Source: Begonia masoniana (taxonomy: Eukaryota; Streptophyta; Magnoliopsida; Cucurbitales; Begoniaceae). From it: a stretch of 64,000 bases of DNA. The stretch is taken from the NCBI GenBank assembly GCA_022432975.1, contig CM039508.1, positions 20,849,213 to 20,913,212 of the forward strand. The letters run 5' to 3'. Position 1 is the first letter of the stretch. The number at the start of each line of letters is the position of its first letter. Below the pieces are notes generated by a model. It did not search any database, had not been told where the DNA came from, and saw only the letters and a program-made list of their open reading frames with translations. Positions 1 to 10,288 of this stretch are shown piece by piece. The position numbers and the translations under genes were made by a program.

Positions 1-110
1 TCTGAATGGTTAATTGAATAAAATGCATATACTATGGGGGAGCGGCTAGAATTATGGGGGAGTATCAACGTTAATCAAATTTATATTGTCATAATCAAAA
101 AGGGGGAGAT
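1..110 (+). other. 3' end of internal region and polypurine tract of Copia element E1
   Basis: This non-coding tail ends in a purine-rich AAAGGGGGAGAT directly before TGTTGACTTA, the usual arrangement of polypurine tract and 3' LTR start in Sirevirus-type Ty1/Copia elements. Two more GGGGGAG runs lie at about 36-60. The rest of E1 lies outside the window. Confidence 0.8.
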
Positions 111-299
111 TGTTGACTTATAGATTGTTTAAGTCATAATTTGTTTTTGATTATGTATTTGTATAATTAGTGTACAATTTGATTATGTGTATTTAAAGAG
201 AATAATGAATATGAGTTTATTTGGAAATACCCTTGAAAAGGGTATTTTAGTTGTCTAATAAATCGGTTTGAGTATACAGAATTAAATAGCAAAACAGGC

Positions 300-886
300 T
301 TGCATATACCGATCGCTACACGACAAAGAAATGATGCATCTGCCGATAGCGTTTTTGAAGACATCTGCCGATGTCATGTCAAGGTGCATTTGCCGATAGC
401 TGTTGAAGCTACTCCTGCCGATGCCGGTTCATGACGTGTTGAGGTGCATATGCCGATAACATTTACAAGTCTCATCTGCCCGTGAAGCTCTAAGCGAGCA
501 TCTACCGATGACGTGGTCAGTGCTTATATGTTTCATCTGCCGAAGCGTTTTTGAAGATATCTGCCGATGACGTGTCAAGATGGATCTGCCGATAGCATTT
601 GACGCTACTCATACCGATGTCGTTCAAGCTTGCACATGTCGATCACTAAATGACAATTTTCAAGAGTTCATCTGCCGATGGTTTTTAAAGAGACTTCTGC
701 CGATGGCATTTTAAAGAAACATCTGCCGATGGCTTTGAAGATTGCATGTGCCGATGAAGTTTACGAATTGTCTCTGCCGATGAGTTTTAAAGATGCTCCT
801 GCCGATGGTTGTTCTGTATACATCTGTTTATGGAGTTCAAAGCTTGCTTGTGCCGAGAGCTTATCATGTTTCATCTGCCGGTGAAC
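300..886 (+). repeat. Array of about 20 degenerate CATCTGCCGATG motifs in the E1 LTR
   Basis: About twenty copies of a 10-12 bp word, consensus CATCTGCCGATG, are spaced roughly 25-40 bp apart. Several continue into TGACGT (for example near 502-520 and 570-580). Variants include CCGATAGC and CCGGTGAAC. The sequence between copies is not clearly repeated, so this is not a simple tandem satellite. It lies upstream of the LTR TATA box, where U3 enhancers sit. Confidence 0.85.
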
Positions 887-1079
887 TTCTGCCAGAATTT
901 AAAGTTAGCCGCGAAGCTACAGTGACGTCGTTTTCAGCATTAACTCCAGACCTTTAATGGCGACGACGAACAGCACTTTAGCAAGCAACAGATATCTGCT
1001 TCAGTACGGATGCTTCCCAACGGTAACATTTCTCCATTTTGAAGAAAGAAGCATTCAATTCTGTGAAGCATTTTTTACA

Positions 1080-1090
1080 GAGTATATAAG
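1080..1090 (+). promoter_or_regulatory. Putative TATA box of the E1 LTR
   Basis: AGTATATAAGC lies between the motif array and the LTR 3' end, a plausible core promoter for E1 transcription. This is inferred from sequence only. Confidence 0.55.
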
Positions 1091-1570
1091 CAGAAGAAAA
1101 GGCTCGAAGACTAACTTTTGCGAATTTGATTTCCTGAGCCCTAACGTGAAAATCATACTCTGTATTCTCAATCTACATCTCTCTACTCCAAAACTTGAGA
1201 TTCTGTTTTGAGAGTTTGTAGATTATTGTAATCTATCATTCAAACCTGAAAATCCTGTAAGGCAGTGGATTGACGCCCGCAAAGTTCAATCCAGGATTGT
1301 GAAAGGCTGTGGATCGAAGCCCGTAAGTTCGATCAGATTTTCTCGTTGAGGAGAAGTAAGAAATCTTCAAGGGAGGGCCTTGGAGCGTGGACGTAGGCAG
1401 TTTGGCCGAACCACGTAAAAATACTGGTGTCGAATTTCTCTTTCTCTCTCTTTATATTATTTGATTACTTGTGCTAAATCTAAGTTTAATCAAGAAGAGA
1501 AATTAGGTTGAATCGCAATTAAAATTAAAAAGTCTAATTCACCCCCCTCTTAGACAATTCCGATCCTACA

Positions 1571-1754
1571 ATAACATGTCCATTGTTTGCTTGTTTATAT
1601 ATCATACAACTTATTATTTTCACAGGATTCAATTTATTTATTTTCACTGAATATAGAGCAATTAGACAGATGGTTGTGTAAGTCCCTAGGCGCAAAATCC
1701 TAAACTTTATCATGGTTGTTATTTTCATGGCTATAGTGATCGCCGAGTAACATC
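1571..1754. other. Host flank, left of the E2 insertion
   Basis: This short non-LTR stretch lies between the end of E1 and the start of E2. It continues at 26639 once E2 is removed. No ORF or RNA gene is recognisable. Confidence 0.6.
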
Positions 1755-2286
1755 TGTAGGATCGTGATTGTCTAAGAGGGGGAGGGGAAGGAGAGGGTGA
1801 ATTAGAAATTTCTTAATCTAATCGATTTTAGATATGCAAATTAGGTTTATCTATTCTTCTCACGTTTAGGTAATATTGTACTAAAACAGAAAACAATATC
1901 AAACAAATAAAAGTAAGAGTGAGAGAGAGAGATTGACACCAATATTTTTATATGGTTTAGCCAAAACCTGCCTACGTCTACACTTCAAGGTTTCCCCTTT
2001 GAAGATCCTTATCTTTTCCTCAACGAGTATTTTTTATCGAACTTCACGGGCGTCGATCTACAGCCTTTACACTTCTGGATTGAACTTTCCGGACGTCAAT
2101 CCACTGCCTTTACACTTTTACAGAATGAAGATTTTAGCAAAAGGCTACACTCTCTCTAAAGTAAAATCACAAGTTTTGAATCAGAGAGATGTAGAAAATC
2201 ACAGAGTATTATAGTACTTTTGCTCGTGAGAGTTAAGTGAAAATTGTAAAAATTAGCAAAAGTTTTTCTCTCGAGCTTCTACTCTT

Positions 2287-2296
2287 CCTTTTATAC
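2287..2296 (-). promoter_or_regulatory. Putative TATA box of the E2 3' LTR
   Basis: The minus strand reads GTATAAAAGG, downstream of the motif array in the element's orientation. The same site is present in the other LTR at 26098-26107. Confidence 0.6.
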
Positions 2297-2439
2297 TCGT
2301 CTGTAATCGGCTTCTCTTGTTGGACAATTCTTTATTTTTCATACTAAAATATGACCGTTGGAGAGCTTCCGTACGCAGAAAAATAGTCGTTGAGCTCTGG
2401 AGTCGCTATCGCTTGCAGTCTTTAAATCGGCGTGGTTAA

Positions 2440-2705
2440 GATTCTGGACCTTCGCTATTCGGACGAGTACTTTGGACGACTGCGTCAACTTGACTTTGGA
2501 CGACTGCGTCAACTTAACTTTATACGATTGCGTCAACTTGACTTTGGACGACTACGTCTGTCTTGACTTTGGACGACTATGCCTTTCTTTTGAAGTTTGA
2601 ACGACTGTGTGTGTCTTTGAAATTTGGACGAGTACGTCTGTCTGTCTTTGAAGTTTGGACGAGTACTCTGTTCTATGTTTGGACAACTGCGTTTCACTTT
2701 CAGGA
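2440..2705 (-). repeat. GGACGACTGCGTC motif array in the E2 3' LTR
   Basis: Units of about 24 bp are built on TTTGGACGACTGCGTC followed by AACTTGAC. They degenerate rightwards into GGACGAGTACGTCTGTC forms. GTCAA and TTGAC in each unit form paired W-box-like cores. The array is upstream of the minus-strand TATA box. The right LTR (26270-26465) carries the same array with fewer units. Confidence 0.85.
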
Positions 2706-2880
2706 CTTCGGACTACTAACACTTAACTAAAATCGTCAGAAACATAATATCCCTTTCTAAAGGGTATTTCCAGATAACAGCAATAACCATAATAAAACAA
2801 TTTATATTCAGTTTATTTATTTCGTATTAATCATAATCATCAAAAACATATTTAGACTTTAAACTTAATTTAAGTCAACA

Positions 2881-3223
2881 ATCTCCTACTTTTTGATGAT
2901 GACAAACATATAGACTATTTCAAACATACTTATCTGTATTTGAGTTAAATTGTACATACTTTCCCATACTCTATGTCGTATTTCTTATCAATTACACATT
3001 CAGTGAATTTTATACCCTTCTCCCCCTTTGATATTATCAAAAATAACTTCTTAATGATACCAAAAAAAAAATATCATTCAGCATAAAAAAAATATCAGTG
3101 TTAGTGTAAAAACAAATGTTCTTAGTTTTCAGAGGAAGAGGGAGTATCCCATCCCAGGAGAGCTCCTAGTTGACTAAGGAAGTCAGCCAGAGCAGGAGGG
3201 GATTCCACCGGAGGATTAAGTTC
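2881..3223 (-). other. E2 polypurine tract and 3' untranslated region
   Basis: Immediately inside the LTR the minus strand reads AAAGTAGGAGAT, a polypurine tract. The rest is AT-rich and non-coding up to the 3' ORF. Confidence 0.7.
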
Positions 3224-5160
3224 CTAAACTGGAGAAGGAAAAGGAACACCAGCATCATGAAGTGCAGTCCCTGCAGCTGCCAGAGGAGAATCGACAGGGT
3301 CAGCAGTGGCAAGAGCAGCTGGACCAGCAACAACCACATCAAAATCTGGATGAGAAGGAGTTGGAAGATCAACAATAGGTGCAGGCACGGGCAGGTCCTC
3401 ACAAAGAAAAATCTCTTTAGAAGCACCAGTCCCAACAACAGGAGCAACATCTAAATGCTCAGCACGTGAAGGAACAGCTGAATTAGCTGGATGAGCTGGC
3501 ACAGGAGTTTTGCCATCGGCTTCCAAAGTCATATCCCCATGAGAGGGCTCATCATCATGCTTAATCAAAAGGTTACGGAGATCACTAAACTGAGTGAGGA
3601 CTTGGACAGATTTGCGCTGCATTTGAGTTGAGACGAGATTGGAATGGAATCTAACCGAAAGGATGACATCATAAATGAATTTACTATGCTCGAGTTCAGC
3701 TTGATCAATGCGATTGTGAACATTAGCAATAGCTGAACTTTGATTTGATTCTAGCAGATCAAGACGTTTGAGCAGTCCTTGATTTGCAGCCACGAGTTGT
3801 TCAAGTTAGGAAAGGACAAGTGCTTCAAATTGAGAATGGTGGGAAAGATACAAAGATTGAAAAGATTCAAGACCAGTCCCGAAGTTGGCGATGCTTGCCC
3901 GAAGCTCATCCTGCAGATCCTCAGAAATAGTATCCCTCACTGGAGAAGAGGAATGACCTTTGGAGCGAGAAGGAACACAAGCAGATGATGAAGGAATCGG
4001 AGGTGGAGGGGGAGCAGGTGTTGGACTAGGTGGACGTGGAAGAGGAGAAACAGCTTGGACTGTATAAGGGTCAGGATCACTCACAGGCTCTTGAAGGTGA
4101 GTTTGCTCAAGACTGACCTCCTCTGGAGCTTGAAGAAGAAGAATAGAAGGTGCAAGAGGTTCAAGGGCAGGAATAAGAGTGTCATCTTGAGCACTGTCTC
4201 CCTCTTTTTCTTCTTCTTCTTCTTCGACAATGAGTAATCTATGGGAAACACCTCTTCGACCAACTTTGTCAAACAGCTCACCTTGATCATTTCGAGCTAT
4301 GCCCATCCTAGACAAAGTGGAGGAGGAGAAGAATTCGGATTTCTTCAGAGATAAAAGCTTATCAGATTCAGGAAGCCTGACACCAAACCTTTGAAAGATC
4401 TTCATAAGGAGAAGATTGTATGGCAGAGACTTGGAGACATTACAGACAACTTGGAGCATCCGATTCAGAACAATGTATCCAACATTAAAAGGTTCTCCTT
4501 TGAAAAACTGACCTAGCAAGAAAAGATCCAATCCACTGACATGGTCCCGATGACCCTCTACAGACATGATGTTGTAATGGATCATGTTGTGGAAGACTCG
4601 AGCCCTGAAGTTCAAATCTTTGCTCTTTAACTTGAGGGGAGCATTGTTGGGATCCTTGGCAATTAAGTTTATTAAATCCCGGCCAGCTGGTTTCTCAAGA
4701 AATGATGGAGTTCTGCCTGCCTCAAAGAATCTCCTTGAACCATTCAGAAACTCACAGTGGAGGATTTCATGGATAACTTCCTGAGTAAGTTCTATGTGCC
4801 TTCCATAGACATAACTCCTAATGACCAGAGGGCATAGAGAATGTTCTAGATTTGCATAAAACATTCTAATAGGGGTTTCACAAAAAGGAGACTCTGAAAT
4901 AAACAACTCCATTAAACCCATCGACGCATAGGTTCTTCTAGGTTCATACCATACAAGTCGCGAAAGACTACACTGTGAGAACGAATAATAGGTTTGAATT
5001 CAAAATCTTCATAGTACCTCTTGAAAGCAGTATGATTTAGGAACTCGTGATTTGGCCATGCAAGAGGTGGAGGAACAGAGACATACTGAGCATTCGGGGT
5101 ATGGGAAGTCTTTTGCTTTTTCCTAGAGAAGACTTGTGGAGCGCGGGAGGAAAATACCAT
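3224..5160 (-). pseudogene. E2 3' ORF (Sirevirus 'envelope-like' position; plant-transposon-protein-like domain)
   Basis: A reading frame of about 640 codons lies downstream of RNase H. It is broken by a frameshift near 4915 and an in-frame TAA at about 3806-3808. The first part has a basic Ser/Lys-rich N-terminus, then a globular domain (residues about 40-280) with short motifs such as SYVYGRHIELT and HNMIHYNIMS. These resemble the 'putative plant transposon protein' domain seen in plant mobile-element ORFs; this is recognition by eye, not a search. Next comes an acidic Glu run, then a Pro-rich linker (PLPRPPSPTPAPPPPPIP). The last part has heptad-like Leu spacing (LLKRLDLLESNQ), suggesting a coiled coil. 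I see no convincing signal peptide or transmembrane segment, so 'envelope-like' describes position only. Confidence 0.7.
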
Positions 5161-5505
5161 TGAAAAAGATAGAGACTTTTGAACAAAGAAGGAGTTGTGA
5201 AAAGGGGAGAATCGGTGCCAAATAGCAGAGGAGAAAAGAAATCGCTGGACGAGGGAAAAAAGTCAAGAGGATTTTAGACAATTCTTAGAAAGTTAGGGTT
5301 TCGGTAACATTTCAAAAGAATTTAACCGCCATTTTTAAAGTCCATTGTTATCGTCCATTGTGACAACGTCCATTTTCAAAGTCCATTGTGATAGTGTTCA
5401 TTGTCAAATTCCAATCATTTCAGAGACAAGAAATACTTGGAGATCGTCCATTTCTTAATTGACTAAACTCCTATTGGCACATTTACTCCTACAGTGAAAA
5501 GAACC
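5161..5505 (-). other. E2 spacer between RNase H and the 3' ORF
   Basis: This stretch has no ORF. It contains a short repeated phrase (GTCCATTGTGA / GTCCATTG) several times at 5340-5400. It could be the leader or promoter of the 3' ORF, but nothing decisive is visible. Confidence 0.4.
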
Positions 5506-6102
5506 TCAACTTTTCTCAAATCTAATGAGACCTAACCTTATTCTAATATTATTGAAGGTCTTCTCATCTAGTGGCTTGGTAAAGATATCAGCTAATTGAT
5601 CTACAGAATTGACAAATTCTAAAGAAATATCCCATTTCTGAACATGATCTCTAATGAAATGATATCTAATTTCGATGTGTTTGGTTCTAGAATGCTGTAT
5701 GAGATTCTTGGAAATATTGATGGCACTAGTGTTAGCACACCTAATGGGAATCCTATCATAAAAAAGATTATAATCTTCCAAGGTTTGCTTCATCCACAGC
5801 ATTTGTGCACAACAACTACCAGCAACAATATATTCACTTTCGGCCGTTGAAAGTGCAATTGAACTTTTTTTCTTAGAATACCAAGATACAAGAGATTCAC
5901 CTAGAAATTGACAGGTACCACTGGTACTTTTCCTATCTATTAGGCTTCCAGCATAATCAGAATCAGAGTATCCAACTAGATCAAATGAAGTACCCTTTGG
6001 ATACCATAAGCCTAAATCATATGTCCCACTTAGATATTTGAAAATTCTCTTTACAGCAGTTAAGTTAGATTCCTTAGGGGAAACTTGAAACCTATCACAC
6101 AC
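5506..6102 (-). pseudogene. E2 pol: RNase H domain
   Basis: This Copia RNase H fragment degrades the RNA strand during reverse transcription. Visible motifs are VGYSDSDYAGS (first acidic residue), RKSTSGTCQFLG, STAESEY (catalytic Glu; usually followed by IAAG, here IVAG) and KHIEIRYHFIRDHV near the C-terminus, ending IFTKPL. The third acidic position appears as RCANTSA where Copia RNases H have a D-N pair, so the Asp is lost. The open stretch is 198 codons. It is read as the end of the gag-pol polyprotein, downstream of the decayed reverse transcriptase. Confidence 0.9.
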
Positions 6103-7145
6103 TAAATAGGATATCTGGCCTGCTAGTCGTTAGGTATAATAGAGAACCGAACATACCTCTATACCTTTTAATATCCACACTTATCTCATTTTCATCTTTG
6201 TCCAGTTTTGTAGTTGTGCTCATGGGAGTTCTAGAGGACTTAGAGGAATCTAATTCAAATCTTTTTAGGAGGTCTTTGATGTATTTTTCTTGGCAGAAGA
6301 AAATACCATCGGATTAAAATCCTAAGAAGAATTTTAACTCCCTCATCATACTCATTTCAAACTCACTTTGCATAACAAAGGCAAACTCACCACAAAGTGA
6401 AATATTTGTGGACCCAAATATGATGTCATCTACATAGATTTGGACTAGGAGAATGTCTTTGTAGAGCCAAACTCATCACAAAGTGAAACATTTGTGGACC
6501 CGAATATGATGTCATCTACATAGATTTGGACTAGGAGAATATCTTTGTCCTTCTGCATGGTAAAAAGAGTTGAATCGATATTAGGCTTTTCGAACTTCCT
6601 TTCCTCAAGAAAATTCTTCAACCTATCATACCAAGCTCTAGAAGCTTGCTTAAGTCCATATAGAGCCTTCTTGAGCTTATAGACATGGTCATGTTTGTCA
6701 TAGACTTCAAATTCTAAGGGTTTCTCGACATAAACTTCTTCTAAGATATAACCATTTAAAAAGGCACTTTTAACATCCAATTGAAAAAGTGTGAAGTTTT
6801 TGTAGCAAGCATAGGCTAAGAGCATCCTAATTGATTCTAGTCTAGCTACGGGTGCAAAGGTTTCCTCAAAGTCTATTCCTTCTTATTGGTTGTAACCCTT
6901 GGCAACTAACTTAGCTTTGTTCCTGACCACAATCCCATTTTCATCCATCTTGTTCTTAAATACCCACTTGGTTCCAATAATAGGATGGTCAACTGGTTTT
7001 GGAATAAGTTCCCAAACGTTGTTCCTTTCAAATTGGTTTAACTCATCTTGCATAGCAGCTATCCAATTTTTATCCAATTCGGCTTCCTCAAACTTCTTAG
7101 GCTCTATTTGAGATATAAAAGCAACATTAGCACAAAGATTTCTAA
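6103..7145 (-). pseudogene. E2 pol: reverse transcriptase
   Basis: This is a Copia-type reverse transcriptase. From the N-terminal side, motifs are WIAAMQDELNQFERNNVWEL and IIGTKWVFKNKMDENG, then [21 protein letters not shown] with the first catalytic Asp, [16 protein letters not shown], and the active-site YVDD in [14 protein letters not shown]. The frame is broken near 6830-6890. It is broken again by an 86-bp tandem duplication (6383-6554) covering the YVDD codons. The segment joining it to RNase H (6103-6380) is out of frame. It belongs to the E2 polyprotein and is non-functional. Confidence 0.9.
6383..6554. repeat. 86-bp tandem duplication across the RT active site
   Basis: 6383-6468 and 6469-6554 are near-identical copies that differ by a few transitions. 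Each contains the YVDD codons (6426-6437 and 6511-6522). The length is not a multiple of three, so the duplication breaks the reading frame. Confidence 0.85.
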
Positions 7146-8436
7146 GGGAGGCTCTAGTTTTGACTCATAATGTTAGATCACCTAGAACTTCATCTAAGAG
7201 ATGATCTTTTACATATCTTCAATCTCTAGGAAGAGCAGCAAATTCATCCTTGATTGGGAGAATGTCTAGAGAATTGGAGGAAGGTTCTTGGGAATTTTCT
7301 CCTTGAATGGTTTCAGCAGGTTTGTTTAAGGAGAGAGAATCCAGTTGTTTTTCTAAAATATCATCCTCATCCATACTGATTGTTGGTTGAGGGGACTCAT
7401 CAAAATTGACATGCACGGATTCTTCTACAACAAGTGTTCTTTTGTTGAACACCCTATATGCCTTACTGGACAGAGAGTAACCAAGAAAAATTCCAAGATC
7501 AGATTTGGAATCGAATTTTCCTAAGTTGTCTTTAGTGTTTAGAATGAAACATTTACAACCAAAAGCTCTAAATTATTTGACAGTAGGGATTTTTTCATTC
7601 CAAAGCTCATAAGGTGTTTTCTCTAGAATAAGTCTTATGGAGACCCGGTTGAGCACATAGCAAGCTGTGAAAATAGCTTCTGCCCAGAAATACTTTGGAA
7701 GGGAGTTCTCATTGAGCATGGTCCGAGCCAGCTCTTGAAGGGACCTATTTTTCCTCTCAACAACACCATTTTGTTTAGGGGTTCTAGGGGAGGAGAAATT
7801 GTGCTCAATTACATATTTGAGACAGAAGAGTTCAAATTTTTCATTTTCAAACTCTCCACCATGATCACTACGAATAGGAACAATGGTGAGCTCCTTTTCA
7901 TTTTGAACTCTCTTCCTAAAGCTAGAGAAGATATCAAAAGTCTCATCCTTAGACTTCAGGAAGAACACCCAAGTAAACCTAGAAAAATCATCTACAATGA
8001 CAAAGACATAATGTTTGCCTCCTAGGCTAGCAATATTTGAAGGACCGAAGAGGTCTATGTGAAGAAGTTGAAGAGGCTTAGAGGTAGAGATTGCATTCTT
8101 TGATGCAAAAGAACTTTTGATTTGCTTGCCCATTTGGCAAGCTTCACAGACTTTATCCTTCTCAAAGGAAATTTTGGGAATCCCTCTAACTAAATTATTC
8201 TTAGTAATCTTAGCTAAGGTTTCCATGCCTACGTGACCTAGTCTCCTATGCCAAGACCAGCAATCACCAGAGGAATTTACATCAAAACATTTTTCATCAA
8301 AAAGTTCAATATCATCTAAGTCAATAATATACACATTTTCTTTCCTATACCCTTTAAACAGAATTGTACTAGATAAGCTATCCTTAATTATGCATGAATT
8401 TGATTTAAAAACTACTTTATATCCTTTATCACACAA
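7146..8436 (-). pseudogene. E2 pol: GAG-pre-integrase, integrase core and C-terminal part
   Basis: The most intact piece is 7573-8436. The HHCC zinc-binding pre-integrase is visible as WHRRLGHVGMETL ... CEACQMGKQ. The DDE core follows: LLHIDLFGP (first Asp), RSDHGGEFEN (second Asp) and NGVVERKNRSLQELARTML (Glu). All three catalytic residues are kept. The C-terminal part ends in a decayed region (7453-7572) and continues as VFNKRT-like sequence and an acidic Ser-rich linker at 7219-7452 before the RT. Its role is insertion of the element cDNA into the host chromosome. It is disrupted by stops near 7570 and 7455. Confidence 0.92.
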
Positions 8437-8691
8437 TTAACTTATACTAAGTAAATTATGCTTTAACACTTCTACCAGCAAAACATTCTTAATAATAGGG
8501 TTAGATCCATTATCTATGTTACCGATGCCAACAATTTTACCCTTCTGGTTTCCACCAAAAGTGACGTTTTCTTTCTTCTTGTTGACAACAGCAAATTTGG
8601 TTGAGTCTCCCGTCATATGCCTTGAGCATCCACTATCGAGGTACCATTGATTCTTCCCGGGAGAGCAATCAACATGCAAAACATAATTCAA
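8437..8691 (-). pseudogene. E2 pol: aspartic protease
   Basis: The motif WYLDSGCSRHMTGD is the Copia retropepsin active site (D-S-G). It is followed by VTFGGNQKGKIVGIGNI and VLLVEVLKHNLLSIS, the usual second half of Copia proteases. About 80 residues are open. It cleaves the gag-pol polyprotein. It overlaps the end of the gag piece by a few bases in another frame, which indicates a frameshift. Confidence 0.9.
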
Positions 8692-10238
8692 GTGTTCTTC
8701 TTAGGTACCCAAATCTTTTGGGTCCTAGTGTTAGTTTTGGTTTCTTTAGGAACCCACTGTAATTTACTACTTGATTTCTTACTAAATTTCAAAGGACATT
8801 CATACGATTTATGTCCTATCTCATTACATGCATGGCAGGTGGACGATCTAACAAAGAAATTTTTATAGACTTTTTTTTTATTAGATCTTCCATAGCCTAA
8901 TCCTGCTTTCTCAAAAGTCACTCTTTGACTACCTAACAGCATATTCAGATTCTTGCTACCGTTAGTGAATTTTGAGAACAATATTATTTAAATCCTCATT
9001 TTTTGCTTTTAAGATCATTAGTTTCCTTTTCATGCAGATTACACTCCTTAACATGCTTTTCAACTAAACTTGCATTTTCCCTTTTTAACAGATTGGATTT
9101 AGTCTTAAGCATGCTTTACTGTTTGACTAGATCATTGAAAGTATCAATTAAGTCTCCATCCTAAGTTTCACTATCACTAAAGGAAACACTAACCTCATTT
9201 TTGTGTGCCATGAAACAAAGGTTGGCAACTTCCTCATCTTCTGAAGAGGTGTCGCTCTTACTGTCATCCCAGGTGGCCTTCATAGCTCTCTTCTTGAATT
9301 TCTTGGGATTCTTCTTTACTTGTGGACACTCGGCCTTGATGTGTCCAGGCTTCCCACATTCGTAGCAGGTAATCTCCTTATCCTTTTGAGATTTCTCAAC
9401 CTTTGGAAATCTTCTTCCTTGCATTCTTTTTCTCTGTAGGAATTTGTTGAACCTCCTTGTAATGAGGGCTATGTCCTCATCATCATCTTCCTCTTCAGAC
9501 TCTTATTGTTTGCTCGAGGAAGCTTTGAGAGCAATGCCCTTTCTTTTGGAGATCTCCTTGTCCTTGAGATCTTCTTTTTCGTTTTTTCTCATGGTTATCT
9601 CATGTGTCATGAGAGAACCAATGAGTTCCTCAATTTTGAGCGTCTTGAGATCTCTTGCTTCTTGAATGATAGTTACTTTCAGTTGCCATACTCTTGATAG
9701 ACATCTTAAGATCTTTCTTACTAGTTCTTCGCTGGAATATGTCTTGCCATGCACTTTTAAACTGTTAGTAATGTTAGTAAAACTAGTAAACATTGAACTG
9801 ACAGATTATTCTTTTTCCATAGAAAATAACTCATACTCGTGGACTAACATACTCATTTTATTTCCTTTTACTTGGTTAGTCCCCTCGTGTGACTTCTAAT
9901 AAGTGCCATATTTCCTGTGCACTATCACAGCCTTGTACCCTATTGAATTCATCTATATTCAGTGCACAATAGAGAGTATTAATTGTCTTAGCATTTAAGC
10001 TCAAATTCTTTTTATCTAAATCAGTTAGTTCATGTGATACTTTAGGAGTACTGACACCATTTTCAGTTTTTACAGCTATATATGGACCATTCTATATAAT
10101 ATTACACAATTCATAATCCATAGTCTGGAAAAAAATTTTCATCCTAAACTTCCAATAAACATAATCATTTCCATCAAAGAATGGAAGTCGTGTAATAGAT
10201 TGGCCCTTTACGTGTGTAGTGTTGATGTTGAATGTCAT
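8688..10238 (-). pseudogene. E2 gag (capsid/nucleocapsid)
   Basis: The likely start is the ATG at 10238, only about 35 nt after the PBS. The first residues read MTFNINTTHVKGQS and are followed by PFFDGNDYVYWKFRMK, the typical Copia gag opening. An in-frame TAG follows after about 45 codons. Further pieces at 9503-9793 carry the UBN2-like capsid segment (VRKILRCLSRVWQLKVTII). 9161-9424 carries zinc knuckle CYECGKPGHIKAEC. 8688-8981 carries a second knuckle, CHACNEIGHKSYEC. Two CCHC knuckles far apart with a coiled linker are characteristic of Sirevirus gag. Several stops and frameshifts separate the pieces. Confidence 0.88.
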
Positions 10239-10274
10239 TTCTAATTCTATTATAGTATAGACAATATTAACCTT

Positions 10275-10286
10275 GTTCTGATACCA
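10275..10286 (-). other. Primer binding site of E2
   Basis: The minus strand reads TGGTATCAGAAC, two bases inside the 5' LTR. It is complementary to the 3' end of plant initiator-Met tRNA with one mismatch to the common TGGTATCAGAGC. Confidence 0.85.
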
Positions 10287-10288
10287 AT

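Larger units (their letters stand above)
111..1570 (+). repeat. 3' LTR of Copia (Sirevirus-like) element E1
   Basis: The LTR begins TGTTGACTTA after the polypurine tract and ends GATCCTACA. Its last 40 bases (C-rich run, CTCTTAGACAATTC) match, in reverse, the end of the E2 LTR at 1755, so E1 and E2 are related families in opposite orientation. It holds a motif array at 300-886 and a TATA box near 1083. The 5' LTR is outside the window, so the TSD (candidate ATAAC after 1570) cannot be checked. Confidence 0.85.
1755..2880 (-). repeat. 3' LTR of E2
   Basis: The + strand reads TGTAGGATCG ... TAAGTCAACA. The copy at 10289-10660 plus 25943-26638 is nearly identical. This copy is 1126 bp against about 1068 bp; most of the difference is two extra 24-bp units in the motif array. 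Confidence 0.9.

Noticed and set aside
3166..3454. ORFs opposite and within the E2 3' ORF
   Set aside because: They are shadow frames of the coding strand, with no independent support.
10275..10286. tRNA-like sequence at PBS sites
   Set aside because: Only 12-14 bases complementary to the tRNA 3' end are present, so these are primer binding sites, not tRNA genes.
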